IMG/VR virus record: IMGVR_UViG_3300045144_000086
Location: 1-24,481 of that record
DNA length: 24,481 bases
From: a virus
Direction: 5' to 3' (one strand)
This document shows, piece by piece, positions 1 to 5,845 of this stretch; within the stretch, counting starts at the first letter, position 1; every line of letters begins with the position of its first letter. Below the pieces are notes generated by a model that did not search any database, was not told the DNA's origin, and worked only from the letters and a program-made list of their open reading frames with translations. The position numbers and the translations under genes were made by a program.

Positions 1-123
1 CAACCGGGGAGGCCGGTGTTTGAGCCGGAAGCAAAACAGCTTCGCCGTGAGCATGGTACCCTAAGACGGGTTGCCAGGAAGAATACTCTGAGCGCCGCAC
101 GACGGCATGGGATCAGGGTGTGA
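1..123 (+). CDS. 3' end of an upstream gene, product unknown (partial)
   Basis: An open frame runs from base 1 to a TGA at 121-123 and gives 40 residues of C-terminus; the start lies outside the window. The visible part is very basic, with many Arg residues in its last 25 positions, and has no motif I recognise. The stop overlaps the next gene's ATG as TGATG, the arrangement used throughout this window, which is the main reason to treat it as a real gene end. Its function cannot be judged from this fragment. Confidence 0.55.
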   Translation, partial: QPGRPVFEPEAKQLRREHGTLRRVARKNTLSAARRHGIRV

Positions 124-1412
124 TGCCCTACGCCATTCTCAGTTCAACCGCCATCGGAGCCGTTCGTGATGACGTGACGGCTTGGGCAATCAAGGGGATG
201 GGTGTTGGGCTTCGTATTGATTACGGGAGTACCACGGGCACGTACCCTCTTTTTGATGAGACGGTGGTGCAGCTTCCCCCCTGGTCGGCGGAGATGTTCG
301 ATGGTTTTTGGGGGATCATGCCCCTTGTGCTCAATCTCTGCGATGACCCCACCACGGATACTGAAAAGCTCTACAAGGCGATCCCGCAAGACAAGGGGGC
401 CGTTGACTGCCGCATTTCTGTGGACGCTGGGGCGACGTGGCTTGTGTGGAAGGCTGGGGCGTGGACTATCGCGGGGGCCGGGGAGTGGACTTCGTTTTAT
501 GACTTGAACGCCCACCTTGGGGCCATTCCCTTCGTAGTGCGTCGTCTGCTCATGCGAGTGCGCTTGCGCAAGGGTACGGATACCAAGATTGGCCCCATTT
601 TCAAGGGCGTACAGTTGGGGTATGCCACCCTTCCCAACATGGCTTTTGAAGATGTGCAGCGGACTTTGATCCGATGGATGCGCACGGAGTTTGCCGTGCG
701 TTTTCGGGAATCCTTTACGCTCCTTGCCGCGGCGAATACGGTTGACACCGGTAAAACGCTCTCCGTGAAGAGCGTGAAGCACGCTTACAACCTGACCGCT
801 GATCCTACCCGGCAGACCGATCTTGCGACCGGTGCCTTTTCGGGAACAGTTGTTAGCCTTTCAGCGGTGCAGGCGCTTGGGAGCGTCATTGAAGTGGAGT
901 GGGACGCGGGGTTGCCGGATGACAGGATTATTTTGCAACGCCGGGATGCCGACTTTTTTCAGGAGTTGGCCGTGCATTCGCCTGCTCTGATCCTGCACGT
1001 TGCGCCGGGTGAAGAGGCGGACAAGGCCAAGGTGTCGGGACAGGTGGACACCATCAATTACGCTACGTCTTATTACTGGCGTGAACGCATGGCTACACCG
1101 GTGGATTACCGTATCATGGTGCGTGCTGTGGCCTCTTCCAATGCGGAAGGGCTGGCCACGCGACTTTGCAACGCTGCGCACATGCTTTTCAAGGAGCGGT
1201 CGGAAACTCAATACCTGCCTACGGTTTATTTGGGATCGTACCTTGAGATCGTGGATTTCACTCCGGCTTTCGAGGACGAAAGTTTGGAAAAAGAAGGCTT
1301 GTCAATCAAACTCTTCTCCTGTATAATCTGCGCGAGAGAGTGGGCGGAGAGCGGGGTGCAAACTGGCCCGCTAGCGCGTGAGCACGAAATTCTTGTCGAG
1401 GAAATGGCATAA
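123..1412 (+). CDS. Unrecognised virion protein, possible tail terminator/neck protein
   Basis: This 429-residue protein is read from the ATG at 123. A GTG at 120 is in frame directly before it, but AGGG at 115-118 leaves only one base before the GTG and a short four bases before the ATG, and the TGATG overlap also favours 123. I do not recognise the family with confidence. It has no signal peptide or membrane segment. Roughly the last quarter (from about residue 325) alternates predicted strands with one helix, contains a PVDYRIMVRA segment and a long helix, and resembles small tail-terminator/completion proteins in general pattern only. Its place just before the sheath operon fits a neck or tail-end role, but that is inference. 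A sigma70-like promoter lies inside its 3' end, where unusual ATA and AGA codons occur. Confidence 0.85.
   Translation: MPYAILSSTAIGAVRDDVTAWAIKGMGVGLRIDYGSTTGTYPLFDETVVQLPPWSAEMFDGFWGIMPLVLNLCDDPTTDTEKLYKAIPQDKGAVDCRISVDAGATWLVWKAGAWTIAGAGEWTSFYDLNAHLGAIPFVVRRLLMRVRLRKGTDTKIGPIFKGVQLGYATLPNMAFEDVQRTLIRWMRTEFAVRFRESFTLLAAANTVDTGKTLSVKSVKHAYNLTADPTRQTDLATGAFSGTVVSLSAVQALGSVIEVEWDAGLPDDRIILQRRDADFFQELAVHSPALILHVAPGEEADKAKVSGQVDTINYATSYYWRERMATPVDYRIMVRAVASSNAEGLATRLCNAAHMLFKERSETQYLPTVYLGSYLEIVDFTPAFEDESLEKEGLSIKLFSCIICAREWAESGVQTGPLAREHEILVEEMA
1299..1327 (+). promoter_or_regulatory. Candidate sigma70-type promoter for the sheath operon
   Basis: TTGTCA at 1299-1304 (5 of 6 to the -35 consensus) and TATAAT at 1322-1327 (6 of 6) are separated by exactly 17 bases. 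Transcription would start near 1334, about 80 bases before the gene at 1412 and about 420 before the sheath start. It lies inside the coding region of the preceding gene. A perfect -10 alone occurs by chance a few times in a window this size; the matched -35 at ideal spacing is what makes it credible. Confidence 0.55.
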
Positions 1413-1744
1413 TGGCTCTGAAACTCATCAACGACGGCAGGGGAAAAGGGCCACGCACGGTCAACGTCTTTGGGCCGGATGGCCGTCTGATTCGTACCAT
1501 CAACATGCAGACGGACGAAGCGGTGGCGATCACCGACGAAGAGGCGGAGTGTCAGGAAATTGCCGGGTACGTTCGTCGCGGTCTGATGCGTCTTACGACC
1601 GTCCGCGAGCCAATGCAGCCGTTTCCGGCTCCTGTGGTCGCATCGCCGCGTGAGGAAGCTCCGAAGGTTGACTTGGAGCGGAAAACGTCCATGAAAGTCA
1701 AAACTCCGTCGAAGAAGGAAGAGACGGAAGAGCCGAAAGAGTAG
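1412..1744 (+). CDS. Small protein of unknown function upstream of the sheath
   Basis: This 110-residue protein starts at an ATG overlapping the previous stop (TAATG), with GAGGAAA about 8 bases upstream as ribosome site. Residues 1-60 look like a compact beta-rich domain (VNVFGPDGRLIRTINM, then a helix ending GYVRRGLMRL). From about residue 65 it becomes a Pro-rich linker and then a Lys/Glu-rich, probably disordered tail (KTPSKKEETEEPKE). I recognise no family. Its place as first gene after the candidate promoter and 12 bases before the sheath gene suggests an accessory structural or assembly protein, which is inference from position only. Confidence 0.8.
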   Translation: MALKLINDGRGKGPRTVNVFGPDGRLIRTINMQTDEAVAITDEEAECQEIAGYVRRGLMRLTTVREPMQPFPAPVVASPREEAPKVDLERKTSMKVKTPSKKEETEEPKE

Positions 1745-1756
1745 GGGGACTGACCG

Positions 1757-4177
1757 ATGGAACAGTTTGCACCGGGCGTTGAGATTCTTGAAAAAGATTC
1801 TCTGCCCACCATTCAAACTTCGGGCGCGCAGTTCTCCGGCATCGTGAGCACCGCGCAACGTGGCCCGGACAACGTGGTGACGCTGCTTTCCGGCATGGAG
1901 CAGTTCAAAAAGCGGTACGGCTACTACGGCGGCACCTTCTTGGGCTACCTCATGGCGAACGGGTACTTCGATCAGCTTGGCGTGGGTCTCTTCTTTGTTC
2001 GCGCCACGCATCACGACGGGGTGACTGGTGTGTACGTCCCCCGCGTGATGAATCAACAGTTGAACATCATCAGGACCATTTCCGCCATCACGAACGCCAA
2101 CCCCGCCCGTGTGACGACTTCGGTGGCGCATGGTTTCGTCCGCGGTCAGAAGGTTCGCATGGTGGACGTGACGGGCATGACGCAGGTGAGCGGCAACGTC
2201 TATGTCGTCACTCCGCACGCCACCGATCCCACCATATTCTTCTTGGACGGTTGCGATTCGACCGCTTACGGCGTCTTCATCGCCGGAACGGTGGAAGGGT
2301 ACGCGGAATCGTCCATCATCCAAGCGTCTTCGACTGGCGCTTGGGCGAACAGCACGCTTCTCACCTGCCAGAAGTACGCGCTTTCCCTGAATGCTGAAAC
2401 CACGGCGGGTGCAAGCACCTGCACGCCCGCCAGCATCGCCGGGATGGAAGTTGGTGACGTGGTGTACTTGGAGCAGTATTTGAACATTCTGCCCAACATC
2501 GTCACCGCCATCAACACGGGGACCAATCAGGTCACTTTCCGCACGGCGCTCCCGGCGACGGTGGCGATCACCAGCATGACGGTGGGCGCTCCCGGTGCCC
2601 CGATTATCGTGACGAAGGCTGGGCATGGTCTCAAGACCGGCCAGTACGTCAAGATCAGCGGCAACACCCGCGTCACTGGCCTTCCGACTCTCAACGCAAA
2701 TTGGGTCATCGCCCGAACGGGCGCTGATACGTTCACCTTGGACGGCAGCGATTCCATCAACTACACTGACACTGGTGTTGGAAGCTATGGCAATTACAAC
2801 CTGACGTGGGACACCGGTGCGTACCTCAAGTCCACCAACACGCACAGGACCAAGACGGCGCTCTCCGTCGCGTACACGTCGGGGACACAGATTCAAGTGC
2901 TTTCCGCCGCGACGATCAACGTGGGCGCTCTGCTCCTGTTGGTCACGTCCACTCGTGTCGTGGAAGGCCGGGTGGTTTCCAAAAACGGGAACATTCTGAA
3001 TGTGACCATTACCAAGGCGGATGGCACGGCGACTTTGCCGGTCAACACCTTGGTTGTGTCCGTCAACTTCGATCTTCTGCATCAAGTGGATGGCACCACC
3101 ACGCGGTACGAAGGTCTCTCCTGTGAATCCGAAGACAACATTGACCACTACGTTGCCCGCTTTGCGCAGAGCGAATACCTGCGGGGCGTGGCTGGCGATA
3201 CCGGTGCGGGCGGAGACTACAAGGCGTACACGTATCCGATGGCGTTCAATTACGAAGCCATGACGCAGGGCGCGGACGGCACCACACCGGACGACACGGA
3301 CAAACTCGGTACGAACACCAACAAGGCGTACAAGCACGGCATGGCGCTCTTTGACAGCGTGCCGACGCTTCCTCAATTCGCCGTTCCCGGTGGGTCCGTG
3401 ACGGTGCAGCGGGCTGCGGACACTTACGCTCAGAGTCGTGGCGACACCATCAACGTCATCGCTGCACCGGAAACGTCCGACACGCAGGAAGAGCTTTTGG
3501 CCTTCCGCAACGTGACGCTCAATCTGGTGTCGTCCTACACCGCGCTCTACGCTCCGTGGGGTCGTGAGCCGAATCCCGACATTCCGGGTGCCTATGTGAA
3601 TGTGCCCCCGGAAGGTCGTATCTTGGGCATGATCTCGGAAGTGTCGAAGCGGCGCGGAATCCAGAAGCCCCCGGCCAACGAGCTTGTGAAGTTTGCGAGC
3701 TTGGTGGCGTCCTTCACTCCGACCGAGCACGGCGTTCTCAACGCCGCTGGTGTGAACTTGATCCTCATGGAAGAGGGTCGCGGAATCCGGTGCATGGGTG
3801 CCCGGACTCTGTGGCCCAACGCCGACCGGAAACAGTACCTCAACGTCCGATCCATCCTCAACGGCGTGAAGCGCGGTCTCAAGGAGTTCGGAAAGGCCAT
3901 CGCGTTCGAGGCTTCCGATGACCTGCTGTGGAAGTACATCCAGACCGAAGGCAACAAGTGGATGGAGCAGCGGTGGAAGGACGGGTGGTTTTTCCCGCGA
4001 AACGACAAGACGAAGGCGTTTTTCTTCAAGTGCGATGCCACGACCAACACCGAAGAGTTGCGCCTGAGCGCCAAGGTCCGCTCGGTGGTCGGAATCAATC
4101 CCGTCCTGCCGGGTGAGTTGATCCAGTTCGAGTTGATGCTGTGGGACGGCGGCGTGGTCGCGGTCAACGAGCTATAA
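1757..4177 (+). CDS. Contractile tail sheath protein with inserted domains
   Basis: This 806-residue protein polymerises around the tail tube and contracts to drive it through the host envelope. The N-terminus has the sheath signature: PGVEI near residue 6, GIVSTAQRGPDN at 28-39, and a segment ending FFVRA near 80. The C-terminal 200 residues match the conserved sheath core, with RGIRCMGARTLW, NVRSILNGVK, a helix around DDLLWKYIQTEGNKW, KCDATTNTEE and a PGELIQFELML end. It is longer than typical sheaths (about 400-660 residues; T4 gp18 is 659). The excess is a middle insertion of roughly residues 100-450 containing two similar domains described separately. The start is the ATG after AGGGGG at 1743-1748. 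The tube gene follows 19 bases later, as usual for sheath/tube pairs. Confidence 0.97.
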   Translation: MEQFAPGVEILEKDSLPTIQTSGAQFSGIVSTAQRGPDNVVTLLSGMEQFKKRYGYYGGTFLGYLMANGYFDQLGVGLFFVRATHHDGVTGVYVPRVMNQQLNIIRTISAITNANPARVTTSVAHGFVRGQKVRMVDVTGMTQVSGNVYVVTPHATDPTIFFLDGCDSTAYGVFIAGTVEGYAESSIIQASSTGAWANSTLLTCQKYALSLNAETTAGASTCTPASIAGMEVGDVVYLEQYLNILPNIVTAINTGTNQVTFRTALPATVAITSMTVGAPGAPIIVTKAGHGLKTGQYVKISGNTRVTGLPTLNANWVIARTGADTFTLDGSDSINYTDTGVGSYGNYNLTWDTGAYLKSTNTHRTKTALSVAYTSGTQIQVLSAATINVGALLLLVTSTRVVEGRVVSKNGNILNVTITKADGTATLPVNTLVVSVNFDLLHQVDGTTTRYEGLSCESEDNIDHYVARFAQSEYLRGVAGDTGAGGDYKAYTYPMAFNYEAMTQGADGTTPDDTDKLGTNTNKAYKHGMALFDSVPTLPQFAVPGGSVTVQRAADTYAQSRGDTINVIAAPETSDTQEELLAFRNVTLNLVSSYTALYAPWGREPNPDIPGAYVNVPPEGRILGMISEVSKRRGIQKPPANELVKFASLVASFTPTEHGVLNAAGVNLILMEEGRGIRCMGARTLWPNADRKQYLNVRSILNGVKRGLKEFGKAIAFEASDDLLWKYIQTEGNKWMEQRWKDGWFFPRNDKTKAFFFKCDATTNTEELRLSAKVRSVVGINPVLPGELIQFELMLWDGGVVAVNEL
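2075..2290 (+). repeat. First E1_FCCH-like domain within the sheath (residues about 107-178)
   Basis: The translated segment follows the pattern of the E1_FCCH-type beta domain seen in many phage proteins: an initial strand with VTTSVAHGF, then GQKVRMVDVTGMTQVSGNVY, a short strand, FFLDGCDSTAYG and a Gly-ending strand. It is homologous in pattern to the segment at 2570-2785: both have an HG-F/L-x-x-GQ motif, a V-G pair, and a final LDG-x-DS-x-x-Y motif. It probably forms a surface decoration on the sheath rather than part of its contractile core. Confidence 0.65.
2570..2785 (+). repeat. Second E1_FCCH-like domain within the sheath (residues about 272-343)
   Basis: This is the second copy of the domain at 2075-2290. 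It contains VTKAGHGLKTGQYVKISG, RVTGLPTLNANW, and DTFTLDGSDSINYTDTG. The order of motifs and the spacing between HG and LDG-x-DS match the first copy, but the amino-acid identity is modest, so the duplication is old or the two were acquired separately. Assignment to the FCCH family is from memory of the motif. Confidence 0.65.
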
Positions 4178-4196
4178 GAGAAGGGGGTAAGACGCA

Positions 4197-4679
4197 ATGG
4201 CAACCGGAACGCGCATTGATCCCTTCCGGGGGTACAATTTCTACGTGTTGGCCCAAGCCAAGGGCTTCACCGTGGAGATGGGCTTCAAGAAGGTTTCCGG
4301 GCTGGATGTGGAAGTCGAAGTGACGGAGTACCGCGAAGGCACGGACGTTGCCACTGTCCGCAAGCTCCCCGGCTTGGCGAAGTATTCCAACATCGTGTTG
4401 GAGCGTGGCATCACCGACAACGGTGCGGCTGTCGAGTGGATGCAGGAGATCGTGAAACTCACCGAAGAGTCCGGTCTTGCTGCGGACGCCGATTTCCGTT
4501 CGGAGGTCACTATTCAACTGCTCAATCGCAATCAGGAAGTCGTGCGTGAGTGGCAGGCGACGGCTGCGTGGCCCGCAAAGCTCACGGTTGGTGATTTCGA
4601 CGCCACTTCGTCCGACGTGGCGATTGAGACGTTGGAGTTGGTCCACGAAGGTCTCACCTGCACGCAGTTTGGCGGGTGA
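4197..4679 (+). CDS. Tail tube protein (T4 gp19-like)
   Basis: This 160-residue protein forms the hexameric rings of the inner tail tube. Its length equals that of T4 gp19 and related tube proteins. It shows the family pattern: DPFRGYNFYV at the N-terminus, FKKVSGLDVEVEVTEYREGTD, then KLPGLAKYSNIVLERGIT, a WMQEI helix, NRNQEVVREWQATAAWP, and a closing VAIETLELVHEGL segment. These correspond to the strands and inter-ring loop of the gp19/PVC-type tube fold. The ATG follows a good AGGGGG site (nt 4182-4187). Directly downstream is a strong hairpin that could limit read-through and so let tube and sheath be made in excess over later products. Confidence 0.96.
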   Translation: MATGTRIDPFRGYNFYVLAQAKGFTVEMGFKKVSGLDVEVEVTEYREGTDVATVRKLPGLAKYSNIVLERGITDNGAAVEWMQEIVKLTEESGLAADADFRSEVTIQLLNRNQEVVREWQATAAWPAKLTVGDFDATSSDVAIETLELVHEGLTCTQFGG

Positions 4680-4719
4680 TAGCTCTCTGATAACCCATAT
4701 TCTTTAGGCGAACACGCAC

Positions 4720-4745
4720 GGCCCGTGCAAGCGATTGCATGGGCC
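4720..4745 (+). terminator. Intergenic 11-bp hairpin with GCGA tetraloop, possible partial terminator or processing site
   Basis: GGCCCGTGCAA (4720-4730) pairs with TTGCATGGGCC (4735-4745): ten Watson-Crick pairs and one G-T, capped by GCGA, a GNRA-type loop. It lies in the only sizeable intergenic gap (4680-4774), between the highly needed tube gene and the chaperone gene. The following bases, TTGTGAC, are a poor U-tract, so a fully efficient intrinsic terminator is unlikely. Attenuation or an RNA processing/stability role is more plausible. The rest of the gap shows no convincing promoter. Confidence 0.55.
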
Positions 4746-4760
4746 TTGTGACAAAGCCAA

Positions 4761-4767
4761 GAAAGGA
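4761..4767 (+). promoter_or_regulatory. Ribosome binding site setting the chaperone start at 4775
   Basis: GAAAGGA lies 7 bases before the ATG at 4775. An in-frame upstream ATG at 4739 lies within the 3' arm of the hairpin and has no comparable site, so 4775 is the better start. Confidence 0.7.
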
Positions 4768-4774
4768 TGCTCCC

Positions 4775-5692
4775 ATGTCCGACGACAAAACTCCCCCGAA
4801 AGATACACAGGACGTTGTTGTGCCGGAGACGCCGGTGGAACTCCCGCCCGCTCCGGTGATTGCCGCTGGTACGCCGGTGGTCAAGTCCATTCGCGCCGCC
4901 ATCAAGGATGTTCCGATTCATCTTGCGTGCGGCGTGCTGGTGGACGGGAAAATTTACCGGGATATTCTTGCCACTTCGATCATGGCCGGAGACCGCAAGG
5001 CGTTCGGAGAGTCGAAGAACAGGAACAACGGCGGGAAGATGATTACCGACCTGCTCACGACCAAGGTGCGGAGCTTTGTCGGAGCGAAATTTCCCCTGCA
5101 TCAACGGCATCTTCGTGACATGATGCTTTCGATGGATCGGGATCAGATCACCTATGAGCTTCGTAAAGCGACGGTGGGGGATCGGCCCTTTGAAGAGATT
5201 ATGACGTGCGTGCATTGTTCCTCGAAAAACTCCGTTAGCGTGGAAGCCGCGGAGATCGAAGAATCTTTCCGTGTCATGCCCGACGATGTGCGGTTGCATC
5301 TGGATTCCAAAGGGCGTTGCTACTTCACGGTCCATGTGCCTGAGTACGGTTTCCATGCCGACTTCTTCTATGGGGACGGCAAGGAACAGGAGTACATGGC
5401 GGGGACCACCAACGACAAAACCAACGTCTTCGACATGGAGTTGCATATTCTTTCCCGTCTCTGTCTTGATTGGAACGGGGAAGGCCCGATTTCCGCGGAG
5501 CAGCTTGCGGAGATGGATGTGGATTTCATCGAACGTCTCCAAGACGCGATCCGCGACTACGAGTACGGGTACAACTTCACTCCGTTGGCGTCCTGTTATT
5601 CGTGCGGGCGCTTTACGAAAGTGAGGGTCAACCCTCTGGATTTTTTGTTTCCGAAGACGGGCTTGGTGGAGCCGAAGAAGCGTCGTACCTAG
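4775..5692 (+). CDS. Zinc-ribbon tail assembly chaperone / baseplate-type protein (zero-frame product)
   Basis: This 305-residue product lies between the tube and tape measure genes, the position of tail assembly chaperones. Residues 1-35 are Pro-rich and probably disordered. A helical domain follows (about 60-140), ending RKATVGDRPFEE. Two CxxC pairs, C145/C148 (CVHC) and C274/C277 (CYSC), probably bind one zinc ion. The same layout, a helical domain leading into Cys pairs, is seen in small zinc-ribbon proteins of contractile tail clusters, including T4 gp26-type proteins; I cannot choose between these names. A slippery heptamer at 5641-5647 near the end allows a longer product. In known phages the short and long forms coat the tape measure during assembly and are absent from the mature virion. 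Confidence 0.85.
   Translation: MSDDKTPPKDTQDVVVPETPVELPPAPVIAAGTPVVKSIRAAIKDVPIHLACGVLVDGKIYRDILATSIMAGDRKAFGESKNRNNGGKMITDLLTTKVRSFVGAKFPLHQRHLRDMMLSMDRDQITYELRKATVGDRPFEEIMTCVHCSSKNSVSVEAAEIEESFRVMPDDVRLHLDSKGRCYFTVHVPEYGFHADFFYGDGKEQEYMAGTTNDKTNVFDMELHILSRLCLDWNGEGPISAEQLAEMDVDFIERLQDAIRDYEYGYNFTPLASCYSCGRFTKVRVNPLDFLFPKTGLVEPKKRRT
5641..5647 (+). other. Programmed -1 ribosomal frameshift site (T TTT TTG)
   Basis: In the zero frame the sequence reads gaT TTT TTG, a canonical X XXY YYZ heptamer with TTT in the P site and TTG in the A site. A -1 slip here enters an open frame that continues to 5832, while the zero frame stops at 5690-5692. GAGGG at 5623-5627, 13 bases upstream, could act as an internal Shine-Dalgarno stimulator as in dnaX; it can also pair with CCCTC at 5632-5636. 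A small hairpin downstream (GGCTT/GAGCC arms, 5660-5673, GGTG loop) is a weak candidate stimulator. Confidence 0.75.
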
Positions 5693-5832
5693 ACCGGGTG
5701 CTTTTCAATCTGGCCTACGGGCTTCATTGGCACTACCAAGACATGCTTGAGTTGCCTTATGAAGTCCTGATCCGTATGCACGAACTCCTGCAAGAACAAT
5801 GGGAGCGTGAGCGGAAGGCGTTGAAGGGGTGA
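5647..5832 (+). CDS. -1 frame extension of the tail assembly chaperone
   Basis: This is expressed as a fusion: 4775-5646 in zero frame, then -1 reading to the TGA at 5830-5832, for about 352 residues in all. The added 61 residues end in a helical stretch with the motif FNLAYGLHWHYQDMLELP followed by a helix rich in Glu and Arg. This Ala-Tyr/His-Trp pattern recalls the T part of G/GT chaperones and DUF6760-like small proteins of contractile tail clusters. A separate start, such as the GTG at 5698 (44 residues), is possible, but I see no ribosome site before it. The extension ends 13 bases before the tape measure start, as expected for a G/GT pair. Confidence 0.72.
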   Translation, partial: VSEDGLGGAEEASYLDRVLFNLAYGLHWHYQDMLELPYEVLIRMHELLQEQWERERKALKG

Positions 5833-5845
5833 GAGGGTCTAGGCG

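Noticed and set aside
1226-3730. A very long minus-strand open frame opposite the sheath gene
   Set aside because: It is antisense to the sheath core, has low-complexity His/Arg-rich translation with no domain pattern, and no start context. It arises from the codon bias of the + strand gene.
4739-4774. Longer start for the chaperone gene at the ATG at 4739
   Set aside because: That ATG lies in the 3' arm of the strong hairpin without a ribosome site, while GAAAGGA precedes the ATG at 4775 at good spacing.
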